DNA of 64,000 bases, from the NCBI RefSeq assembly GCF_014199325.1, contig NZ_JACIJJ010000004.1, positions 479,407 through 543,406 of the forward strand, in the 5' to 3' direction. Within the stretch, counting starts at the first letter, position 1. Each line of letters begins with the position of its first letter. This DNA comes from Sphingomonas yantingensis (GTDB lineage Bacteria > Pseudomonadota > Alphaproteobacteria > Sphingomonadales > Sphingomonadaceae). The translations under genes were made by a program, and so were the position numbers. Under the pieces are notes generated by a model, which saw only the letters and a program-made list of their open reading frames with translations, had not been told where the DNA came from and made no database searches. This document shows, piece by piece, positions 19,469-28,201 of this stretch.

Positions 19469-19968
19469 GTTGCAGAATTGTGGCGCTGCGGTTCGGCTAT
19501 GGAAGCGGCCATTTCGCCTTCTGCACCAGGGCGTTCACCCGGATCTACGAACGCCGTCAATCCGCACGCATTGGCGAGATGAACGATCGACCGGCCTTAG
19601 ATTGCGTGCAAAGGCACTCGAACGAACGAAACTAGGTCAGACCTCTCATCTTTGTTTGCCGTCCAATCTTTACCGGACGCGGCCAAGAAAAGACGCAAGG
19701 GCAGCTGAAAGCGTCGACAGTCCGACGGAAAGCATCACCGCTGCCTCACCATAAGAGTTTACGATCATACCTTCCGCAGCGGTGCCACGCTGCTGTAACG
19801 AAGATATATCTCATGGGAGCTCCCCGGCCGCATCCTAGAGGAGCCGTCGTGCGTAAGGCGATGCACGAGATTGCCGGGCCTTAGTCCCACGATCCTGTAC
19901 GATTCCAATTATTTGACCGTTGTGGAGGAAGAAAGAAAGTAAAGTTTTCATTGATATTGATTCGTTTG
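19469..19968. other. Gene-free, partly AT-rich leader of the giant-gene operon
   Basis: About 500 bp with no convincing gene. The segment near 19485-19630 holds FGYGSGHFAFCTRAFTRIYE in one frame, faintly like the last helix of an AraC-type HTH, but too short and altered to annotate. From about 19900 the base composition turns distinctly AT-rich. Confidence 0.5.
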
Positions 19969-19997
19969 TTGACCGACTCGGTTTTATCCTAAATAAT
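19969..19997 (+). promoter_or_regulatory. Near-consensus sigma-70 promoter of the giant-gene operon
   Basis: TTGACC (19969-19974), 17-nt spacer, AATAAT (19992-19997); each hexamer has one mismatch to TTGACA/TATAAT. The leader would be about 57 nt, ending in a strong GGGGGAGG ribosome site before ATG 20062. Such an AT-rich, close-to-consensus promoter is unusual against this GC-rich background. Confidence 0.6.
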
Positions 19998-20061
19998 ACT
20001 CCAAGTAGCTTTGGCGTTTGTACGATCTCTGTTGCTCGAAAAAGAGTAGGGGGAGGGTTCA

Positions 20062-23000
20062 ATGCCGACGCCGTTGGCAGAGCTGTTCGATGGCCCGCTC
20101 GGACCGCTGTTCCGTGACATCGCCGACCGGTTCACCACCGACGGCGTCACCTCGACCCCGTTCACTGGCGGCGTCCAGCACAGCGGCACGCTGAAGTCGG
20201 TCCGCACCGATCCGATCGACCTCGGCTTCGGCGAACTCGAACTGCCCGGTGTTACCGCCGGCGTGCCGTTTCGCATGGCGGAGTTCGATGTGCCCGACGG
20301 GCGCTGGCACCTCGACCTCGTGCTCGACGGGTTCAGCCTCAAGCTCAAGGACCTGCACGGCGCCGATTTCGAGGCGGCGACCGCGACCACGCCGCGTCGG
20401 CTGATCCGCCGCGCGACCGATACCGCTGTCGTCATCTCTGGCGAGGCGACGATCCGCTTTGCAAAGGCGTCGGCGGACACGCCGGTCATCCTGCTGTTCG
20501 TCGAGAACCGCTCGGCCGCCGATCCGCTGGCCACGACGGGCGCGGTTGTCCAACTGCGCTGCACGCCGCGACACTTCTTCTTCGGCAGCTCGCAATTCGC
20601 GATGACGCTGGCGGACCTGCTGTTCGACGCTTCGGACACCTTCTCGCCCGATTTCGTCATTGGCCAAGGGCAGACGGCCGAGTGGGTCGGCTTTGCCGTT
20701 GCCGAAGCCACCTTCTACGCGCCGCCCAATGCGATCGGGCGCGGCGGTTTTTCGGGCGGGGTGCGCAATCTCCTGATCGGCAGCCCACGTGGCGTCCAGG
20801 GCGAGTTCGAGGTCCAGTGGGGACGTACCCCGCTCGACCCCGCGACCTTCGTCTTCACCCAGACCGGCCATCCACAGACGGCGGCGACCGGCAGCGGCAA
20901 CACCCGCCTCGTCGCGATCACCGGGGGGCAGGACGAGGATGTGGCGATGACCGCCAGCTTCGTTGCCTCGCAACCGCCGGATGGCGGCGCGCTGACCGAC
21001 TGGGGCGCGACATGGCGCTGGCCCGACGGCAGCGAGACGACCGGCGACGTCGCGACCGGGCAGGTGCGCCACGGCCAGGTGCTGCGGGTGGTGCCCGAGG
21101 AACGGATCACCGGCCGCCCGGTGGTGCGCCATCCGGAGGTCAGCTTCCGCTTCGTCGCGGCGGGGGAGGTGCCGGAGATCGACGTCGTCGCCGGTGCCTC
21201 GACGGTGGCCAACGTCGTCCACGTCGCCGGCCCTGCCGCCGATATCGCCGCCCTGTCGTTCGCCGCCCGGTCGAGCGCGCCCACGCCCGGCACCTTCCAC
21301 TGGAAGGTCGAGCCCGACGGCACCGAGCGGACCGGCACGTCGGTCAGGATCCCACTGGCGGAGCTCGACGGCGACGCGCCTCTGGTGCTGCGGGAAGTCG
21401 ACGGTGCCGGGCGTGCCCGCGTCGCGCGGGTGCGGCTCCAGGTGGCGGAAGGGGCGGGACTGCTGATCGGCAGCGAGGGCGGCGTCGTTGCGGCGACGGC
21501 GCCGGCAAGCCCGATCACGCCTGCGGCGGTCGAGGGGACGTACGACCTTACCGATTTCCGCGCGCGCGGACGCTATGCGCCCAGCCTCGACGACGCGGCG
21601 GTCGATGCAGCGCGCGCCGAACGGGTCGACGTGCCGGCCGGTGGGCTGGCGCTCGTCACCATCCCCTCGGGCGGGGCGGCACCGACGGTCGAGCATGACC
21701 GCCATGTCGAGATCCTGTTCGAATTCGCAACCGGCCGTGCGATCCGCTGGGGCGCGGATCGGCCTGCGGCGGCAAGCCAGGGCGGGGACGAGGCGGGGTT
21801 GCAGCGCCAACTCCTGCAATGGGCCGCGAACTATCCCGGCGCGCGCTTCCTGGTGGTCGGGCGCTGCGACGACCTGGGAACGGACAGCCTCAATGCGACG
21901 CTGGCGCATACGCGGCGCGACACGGTGCTGCGCTTCCTGACGGCGGTGCCCACGGGCAGCGGGCTGAGCGCGATCAACCCGTCAAGGATCGACCATTGGG
22001 GCGAACAGGACGGTCAGCCGGGCAGCGTCACCGCCAGCCCGCTCGACGACGAGGAGAAGGCGCCCCAGCGCCTCGTCCTGGCGACCGACGCGGGCGGCGC
22101 GCCGATCACCGACCGCAGCGACTGGATCACCGGCACCAGCGCGCCGACCGAGCCGCGCCGCGAGCCGTTCCGGCGCGTCGACATCTACGCCGTTGGGGGC
22201 ACCCCGGCCGCGGGGGCGGTCCGCCGCCAGATCGACCCTGGCCGAGCGCCCGACCTTCGCCGGATGCTGATGCCCGGCGCGACGGTCGATCCCGCGCCCG
22301 CGCCGGTGACGACGCCGGAGAGCGACTATCGGGTCAAGCTGCTGGCCGCGTGGGACAAGCCCAGCGGCGACGGGTGGAAGGATCTGATCCCGTCCAAAGC
22401 CGAGTTCGAGTACGCCTGGTCCCCCGACGACCATCCGCTGCCGTCGCTGGGCGGACAGCCCGTCACGCTCGAGGTCCTGACCGTTTATGGCAACTGGCGG
22501 CACGACGACGCCAGCGGTTTCACCCGCACGCAGCTCGGCATCCGGTCGGACGGCGATCCGGACGGGCTGGTGCGGATCGACCAGCCCAACCTCGTCGCCG
22601 CGCTGGCGCTAGGTCCTGTGCTGCTGTCCGGGGTCAAGCCGGGCGTCGACACGGTCGAGGCGGGCGCGCGCATCGCCGCGCTCGCCGCGGGCATCGGCTT
22701 CGCGCAGGTCGACCTCGGCGGCGGGCCGCTGCTCGGCACCGCGTCGAAGGCAGCGATCAAGAAGCTGGAGGCGACCGCCGAGATCAAGGACATCGATGCG
22801 GTCGGCGACGACTACAAGATCAGCCTGACCAGCGACTATTCGACCGTCCTGCACGTCAACACCGGCGCACTGGGCCTTCGCACCCAGCCCGACCAGCCGG
22901 TCAAGTTCCGCTACAAGGACGTCGGCATCGTCTTCGACCAGTCGAAGACGAACATCTGGGAAAAGATCGCCGTCGCCTATCCCACCGACGCGCTCAGCAT

Positions 23001-26000
23001 CGAGGATCCGGGCCGCTGGCGGATCGAGGGCGTGCTCGGCGAGCTGCTCCGCGCGGTGGAGACGGCGCTGGGGCAGGGCTCGCTCTGGATCGAGACGCGC
23101 TTCGCCTTTGCGCTGTCGATCGGCGTGGTCGAGGTGACGGAGGCGGTGATCCGCGTCACGTTCAACCCGCCCGCGACGTTCCCGGACATCTCGCTGCGCG
23201 GGCTGGTCGCCCGGATCGACATTCCCGCGACGCTGAAGGGCGAGGGGCGCCTGCGGATCGAAGACCCGGGCGGTGTCATCAAGGCGGGCATCGACATCGA
23301 GGTCGTGCCGCTCCAGCTCAAGGCGTCGGCCGCCTTTGCGATGGCGCAGATGACGACGCCGGTGCCGTACACCTTCGTCAATCTCTATGCCAAGGTGCAG
23401 TTTCCCGTCGGCATCCCACTGGGACCATCCGGCGCCGCGCTGCACGGATTCATCGGCCAGACCGTCATCAACGGCACGCGCGATGTCGCCTCAACGACCG
23501 ACATCGTCGCGCGAGAGATCGGCTGGTGGCGCAAGAACCCGGAGGACAAGTACAAGCCGCTGAAGGACCAGCACGCATTGGGCATCGGCGCGGTCGTCGG
23601 CACGCTGCCCGATGCCAGCTTCTCGCTGTCCGCGACGGGCATGATCGTCATCGCCTTCCCCGATCCGGAAGTGATCTTCGCGGTCGAGATCGCGCTGCTG
23701 TCGGTGCCCGTGCGTGCACCCAAGGAGAAGAAGGACGGGTCGAGCGCGGCGATCACCGGGCTGATCGTCATCGACGACACCGCCGTCGCGCTGGCGGCGC
23801 AGGCGCGGTATGAGATCCCCGAGGTGCTGCGCGTCGTCGTGCCGTTCGCGGCCTACTTCCCCTATTCGGGGATCGGCACCTATGTCCGGATCGGGTCGGA
23901 CGGGCAGGCGGGACGCAGCGGCGAGCCGGTCACGCTGACCCTCCTTCCCTCAACGCTCAATCTTCAGGCCTATGCCTATCTGATGATCGAGCAGGACGGC
24001 CTGCCGAACCTGGGCGGCGATCCGCGCTTCAGCTTCCAGGGCTTCTCGGTCGGGTTCGGCGCTGGCGCGGGCCTGGAATGGAAGGCGGGGCCGATCCGGC
24101 TGTCCGCCTCGGTCAAGCTGCTCGCCGGCATGGGCACCGACCCGCTGCTCATCAAGGCCGGGATCTTCGTCAAGGGCGAGCTCGACCTCGTCGTCGTGTC
24201 GGTCTCCGCACGCGGCGAGATCATCCTGACCTATCAGGCCGGCCGCATCTGGATGGACGGGGAATTCTGCGGCGAGGTCGACCTGTTCTTCTTCTCGCTG
24301 AAGGGCTGCGTCACCTTCCGCATCGGCAGCGACCTGACCGGCCCGCCACCGCCGCCCCTTGCGCCAGTCGTCAGCATCTTCCTGACCGATCGCGGCGGCC
24401 GGGTGATGGGTGAGGCGCTGGCCGACGGTGCCGGCGCGCTCCAGGCGCTGCCGATCTTCGATTTCGTCCAGGTGGGCGACAAAGTGGAGAACCACGGCGT
24501 CGCGCCGAGCGGCAATCACACCGTCTGGGCCGACACCGCGCCGCTCCTCAACTTCCGCCACTATATCGCCGATGGCGAGACCGGCACGCGCCAGTTCGAG
24601 CGCGCCGGGCTGTCGTCGGGCGCGCCGTGGTTCGGATCGAACCGGCTGAAATACGCCTATCTCCTGAATCGCGTGCGGGTCGTACGCGACAGCGACGGCG
24701 CGCCCGTGACCGGCAGTCACGCGCTGAAGGCCGGGTGGCAGACCTCGCCCGCGCGTCAGCCGGGCGGCGCGGGACCCGCACTCCCCTCCGGCGCGGAAGC
24801 GCTCAGCCTGAAGCTGTTCGACTGGCAGCCCTGGGACTGGGCGCTGCCAATGGCGGACGGGGGTGAAAGCGCGGCCGGCGATCCGGCGGCGACGGTGGGC
24901 AATCTGTGCCAGCCGGTCCCCGCGCCCGCGCGCGCCTGTCTGTTCGGGCAGGACGCACGCGGCTCCGGCGGCGACCGCATCGGCCTGTTCCACGAGACGC
25001 CGCCGCCCGGCCCCTATCCCAGCTTCTTCACGCTGCGCGGGCGGCCGGGGCTGCGCACGCCGGCCGGTGTGGTTGAGGGATCGGCGCTCGCCTCGCTGGT
25101 CGCCGCCGCGGGCGCGCTGCCGCTGCCGGGATCGGTGGTGATGCTGGCACAGCCGGTGGCGGGGCCGCAGGGACCGCTACAAAAGGGCTATCGCCTGCCC
25201 GCGGTGCAGGTGGCGACGCCGGGCAGCGTCGCGACCACTACGCTGCCCTGGATTGCCGCGTTCGACCGCAGCGTTCGCCGCGCCAGCTTGCTGATGCTCG
25301 TTTGCGACGGTGGTGGGCGCGGTGACGCGGGGGCGCGCGACTGCTACCGCTTCGCTGGCCTGCCGACGGGCAAGAGCTTCGCCGCGCTCGACGTGCCGCG
25401 CTTCAAGCTGGAGGCGATGCGCGCCGACCGGCCGTTCACCATCACCGACCGCGTCGACCTGACGCACAGCGGCGGCACGTTGGGGAGCGATCGCCAGCCC
25501 GACATCCTGATCGCCGAGCCCGGCCTGATCCTGCGCCCCAGCGTGCCCGTGCGCGACATCGAAGTGCACGTGTTCCGCGGCGCACCGCTGACCGGCACGG
25601 TCAAGTGGCGCGACGCCGCGGGCGGGGGCGACGCGATCGCGCTGGAACCGGGCGAAGTGGGCGCCCGGTCGGTGCGGATCAGCGCCGCGGCCGATCTGGT
25701 CGAAATCGCGATCTCGGTGAAGGGCGGCATGCTGTTCCTGACCGAAATCTGCACGCCGGCGGCGGGGGAGGGGCGGCGCTGCCTCGACTTCGAGGATCTG
25801 TCGCCGCGTGCGATGCAGCAAGGACGCTTCGCGCTGGACGGCGTAACGTTTACCGCGCTCGACCCGCGCATCGGCTTCGCGCTGGCCGACAATGTCGATG
25901 CCGGCGCGGTGCCGCCGGTGCGTGGCAGCGACCGCCGCCCGGAGCTGCGCTTCCCCGACAAGGGCGTCGAACTTGCCTTCGCCGCGCCGGTCGCCGGGGT

Positions 26001-28200
26001 CGATCTGGGCGTTTGGAGCGGTGCCGGCCCGGTTTCCGCGATCGCGTTGGATGCACGTGGCAACGTGCTGGACCGGGCCAGCGATCCGGCACGCGACCCG
26101 GTCGAACTGCGCCTTCGCGGCACCGGCATCGTGCGCGTGATCGTGTCGGGCGGCACGAACGAGGCGGCGCTCTACCACGTCTGCCGCCACGATGGGCAGG
26201 GCGAGGAGCGCTGCGTGACGTTCGGCGTCAAGGCGGAGCGCGGGCTGCGAACGCTGGAGCGCGAAGGCCTGACTTTCACCCCGCGCAGCGATGCCGAGGT
26301 GCTGACTCTGGGCGACGTCGCCACCGCCGCCGATCCGGTCGTCAACGCACAGGATGGGCTGGTCGAACTGATCCTGCCGGGCAAGGGCTTGTCGATCGCG
26401 CTCAAGACGCCTGTCGGCGGCGTCACCCTGTTCGTCCTCGCGCTGCGCGACGCGCGGGTCGAGGCGGTGGCTTATGACGCCGCGGGTGCCAAGGTGGCGA
26501 GCGCCGATGGCGGTGGTGCGGGCGACACGCTCGCACGGCTGGTGCTGGCGGGCGCGGGCATCGCGCGTATCGACCTGATGGCGCGCGGCCGGGCGGCCCT
26601 GACGCGCGTCTGCCTGCGCGAAAGGCAGAGCCAGGGCGGCTCGCTCATCGCCCGCGCCGCCGCCGTGGCGACCGGCGGCACGCCGATCGTCACGACGCGG
26701 CAGGGCGACCAGATGCACCACTGGCCAAGCACGGTCGTCGGCACGATCCCCTCGGCAGAGGGCCGTTCCTGCCGCCTGATCCGCTTCGACCAGCCCGCTG
26801 CGCTGGTCGACGTGGCCGGGTTCGACGTGGTGGCGCCCGCCGGACTGAGCCTGACGCTGCTGTCCGTCTGTGCGATCGACAGTGCCGCGGCGCTGGCGCA
26901 GGCACAGGACGCCGTCGCACAGGGCGATCTGGCGGGCACCGTCGGCGCCGCGTCGGGGGCCGATCCCGCCGAGCCGTCGCGTGAAGTGTTGCTCGAACCG
27001 GGCGAGACCTATCGCATCGAGGTCGATTGGAGCTGGCAGGCCTGGACGTCGAATGCGGAAGGCACCGACAGTCCCGATCCGCCCGTGCCCGGCGCCTTCA
27101 CACCCGGTACGCGCCAGGTCTTCCGCTTCCGCGTCGCCGCCGAGGAGCTCGCGCCTTCGGGCACGCAGGACGGGCTCAATGAGTTCAAGTTCGATCCGCG
27201 CGACCTGGTCCGTTATCTCGGCCGTATCGAGCCCGCGGACGGGCGCGACGTCGTCTTCACCGACGATCCGCTGTGGGTCCATTTCAACGCCGGCCATGTC
27301 GAGGCGCTGGCTGACCGATACGACCGCGAACTGGTGCTGGAGGTCAAGCGCACCGATCCGCCGCCGCAGGTAGACGACGCGGCGATGACGCTGGCGGTGT
27401 TCCCCGACCTGATCGAGGTCATCAAGGCCAAGGGCGTGCAGTCGGTGCTCTCACTGGCAGAGCAACGGATCAACGCCGCGCTGGCGGACGCACCCTGCCT
27501 GCCCGACGCGCCCGCGGTCGGCGGCCAGTCGATCGGCGGCCGGTGGAAGCTGGTGCCCAACGCGATGTACGATTTCAACCTGCTGGCGGTGCGAAAGGGC
27601 GCGCCACTCGCCGCGCGCGATCCGATCGTCGTCAACGCCACCCGCTTCAAGACCTCGCGCTATGCCAACCCGGCCGAGATGCTGGCGGCGATGGGCTTCG
27701 CCACCAGCAGTACCGCGCCGATCGCGCCGGAGGAGCTGTTGCTCGCCGACGCGGCGGTGCTGCCGACGGGCGCGCTGTCGGTCTCCGACCGCGATCTGGC
27801 CGACGCGCTTCGGGCGATCGGGGCCGACACGCTGCCGCTGCCCGGCGATCGCCCCCGCGCGATCACGCTGTGGCAGCGGATCGGCGGCAGCTACCGGATC
27901 GCCGGCTTCCTGATCGACTCGCCGGAACCGATGCGGCGCGAGGGGGCGGTGCTGATCGGCGACACCGCCGTCGACACGGTGCGCTGCAAGCCCGATAGGC
28001 TGACGGTCGGCGGCACCATGTTCGAACCCGTCCGCGCGACGCTCAGCTGGACGCGCGTACTATTCCGCACCGCAAGCCCGGTGGTGCCCGCTGACGAAAG
28101 CGAGCTCGCCTTCCGCCTGCTCGTCCTTCCCGGCGGCACGCTGACCGGCAAGCGGGTGCTCCGCGCCCGTCCGCTGATGCTCGACATCGAGGGGTTCTGA
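20062..28200 (+). CDS. Giant 2712-aa protein with OmpA-like, DUF6603-like and Cys-bracketed repeat regions
   Basis: One uninterrupted frame of 2712 codons, in-frame GC-rich codon use throughout. No signal peptide is visible at MPTPLAELFDGPLGPLFRDI. Parts in order: a beta-rich N-terminal region (1-540); an OmpA-C-like domain at about 548-632 (VEILFEF, LQRQLLQWAANYPGARFLVV, LAHTRRDTVLRFL); a long region ending in a DUF6603-like segment at about 1040-1427, rich in alternating hydrophobic strands and closing with CGEVDLFFFSLKGCVTFRIG; Pro/Ala linkers; four modules of about 145 residues each beginning at Cys 1748, 1897, 2041 and 2184; and a C-terminal region with paired Cys and WxxF-type strands. 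The DUF6603 name is by resemblance. Function unknown. The ribosome site is strong. A second giant gene starts 1 nt after the stop. Confidence 0.85.
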   Translation: MPTPLAELFDGPLGPLFRDIADRFTTDGVTSTPFTGGVQHSGTLKSVRTDPIDLGFGELELPGVTAGVPFRMAEFDVPDGRWHLDLVLDGFSLKLKDLHGADFEAATATTPRRLIRRATDTAVVISGEATIRFAKASADTPVILLFVENRSAADPLATTGAVVQLRCTPRHFFFGSSQFAMTLADLLFDASDTFSPDFVIGQGQTAEWVGFAVAEATFYAPPNAIGRGGFSGGVRNLLIGSPRGVQGEFEVQWGRTPLDPATFVFTQTGHPQTAATGSGNTRLVAITGGQDEDVAMTASFVASQPPDGGALTDWGATWRWPDGSETTGDVATGQVRHGQVLRVVPEERITGRPVVRHPEVSFRFVAAGEVPEIDVVAGASTVANVVHVAGPAADIAALSFAARSSAPTPGTFHWKVEPDGTERTGTSVRIPLAELDGDAPLVLREVDGAGRARVARVRLQVAEGAGLLIGSEGGVVAATAPASPITPAAVEGTYDLTDFRARGRYAPSLDDAAVDAARAERVDVPAGGLALVTIPSGGAAPTVEHDRHVEILFEFATGRAIRWGADRPAAASQGGDEAGLQRQLLQWAANYPGARFLVVGRCDDLGTDSLNATLAHTRRDTVLRFLTAVPTGSGLSAINPSRIDHWGEQDGQPGSVTASPLDDEEKAPQRLVLATDAGGAPITDRSDWITGTSAPTEPRREPFRRVDIYAVGGTPAAGAVRRQIDPGRAPDLRRMLMPGATVDPAPAPVTTPESDYRVKLLAAWDKPSGDGWKDLIPSKAEFEYAWSPDDHPLPSLGGQPVTLEVLTVYGNWRHDDASGFTRTQLGIRSDGDPDGLVRIDQPNLVAALALGPVLLSGVKPGVDTVEAGARIAALAAGIGFAQVDLGGGPLLGTASKAAIKKLEATAEIKDIDAVGDDYKISLTSDYSTVLHVNTGALGLRTQPDQPVKFRYKDVGIVFDQSKTNIWEKIAVAYPTDALSIEDPGRWRIEGVLGELLRAVETALGQGSLWIETRFAFALSIGVVEVTEAVIRVTFNPPATFPDISLRGLVARIDIPATLKGEGRLRIEDPGGVIKAGIDIEVVPLQLKASAAFAMAQMTTPVPYTFVNLYAKVQFPVGIPLGPSGAALHGFIGQTVINGTRDVASTTDIVAREIGWWRKNPEDKYKPLKDQHALGIGAVVGTLPDASFSLSATGMIVIAFPDPEVIFAVEIALLSVPVRAPKEKKDGSSAAITGLIVIDDTAVALAAQARYEIPEVLRVVVPFAAYFPYSGIGTYVRIGSDGQAGRSGEPVTLTLLPSTLNLQAYAYLMIEQDGLPNLGGDPRFSFQGFSVGFGAGAGLEWKAGPIRLSASVKLLAGMGTDPLLIKAGIFVKGELDLVVVSVSARGEIILTYQAGRIWMDGEFCGEVDLFFFSLKGCVTFRIGSDLTGPPPPPLAPVVSIFLTDRGGRVMGEALADGAGALQALPIFDFVQVGDKVENHGVAPSGNHTVWADTAPLLNFRHYIADGETGTRQFERAGLSSGAPWFGSNRLKYAYLLNRVRVVRDSDGAPVTGSHALKAGWQTSPARQPGGAGPALPSGAEALSLKLFDWQPWDWALPMADGGESAAGDPAATVGNLCQPVPAPARACLFGQDARGSGGDRIGLFHETPPPGPYPSFFTLRGRPGLRTPAGVVEGSALASLVAAAGALPLPGSVVMLAQPVAGPQGPLQKGYRLPAVQVATPGSVATTTLPWIAAFDRSVRRASLLMLVCDGGGRGDAGARDCYRFAGLPTGKSFAALDVPRFKLEAMRADRPFTITDRVDLTHSGGTLGSDRQPDILIAEPGLILRPSVPVRDIEVHVFRGAPLTGTVKWRDAAGGGDAIALEPGEVGARSVRISAAADLVEIAISVKGGMLFLTEICTPAAGEGRRCLDFEDLSPRAMQQGRFALDGVTFTALDPRIGFALADNVDAGAVPPVRGSDRRPELRFPDKGVELAFAAPVAGVDLGVWSGAGPVSAIALDARGNVLDRASDPARDPVELRLRGTGIVRVIVSGGTNEAALYHVCRHDGQGEERCVTFGVKAERGLRTLEREGLTFTPRSDAEVLTLGDVATAADPVVNAQDGLVELILPGKGLSIALKTPVGGVTLFVLALRDARVEAVAYDAAGAKVASADGGGAGDTLARLVLAGAGIARIDLMARGRAALTRVCLRERQSQGGSLIARAAAVATGGTPIVTTRQGDQMHHWPSTVVGTIPSAEGRSCRLIRFDQPAALVDVAGFDVVAPAGLSLTLLSVCAIDSAAALAQAQDAVAQGDLAGTVGAASGADPAEPSREVLLEPGETYRIEVDWSWQAWTSNAEGTDSPDPPVPGAFTPGTRQVFRFRVAAEELAPSGTQDGLNEFKFDPRDLVRYLGRIEPADGRDVVFTDDPLWVHFNAGHVEALADRYDRELVLEVKRTDPPPQVDDAAMTLAVFPDLIEVIKAKGVQSVLSLAEQRINAALADAPCLPDAPAVGGQSIGGRWKLVPNAMYDFNLLAVRKGAPLAARDPIVVNATRFKTSRYANPAEMLAAMGFATSSTAPIAPEELLLADAAVLPTGALSVSDRDLADALRAIGADTLPLPGDRPRAITLWQRIGGSYRIAGFLIDSPEPMRREGAVLIGDTAVDTVRCKPDRLTVGGTMFEPVRATLSWTRVLFRTASPVVPADESELAFRLLVLPGGTLTGKRVLRARPLMLDIEGF

Positions 28201-28201
28201 C

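Noticed and set aside
19485..19630. Possible AraC-family HTH remnant (FGYGSGHFAFCTRAFTRIYE)
   Set aside because: Too short, no open start, and only one helix fits; could be chance.
19835..20062. 75-aa frame on the minus strand in the AT-rich leader
   Set aside because: It covers the promoter of the giant operon, lacks a ribosome site and shows no coding bias.
25177..27297. A 706-codon frame antisense to the giant gene
   Set aside because: Arg/Gly/Asp-rich shadow of the 2712-aa frame, with no start signal or family resemblance.
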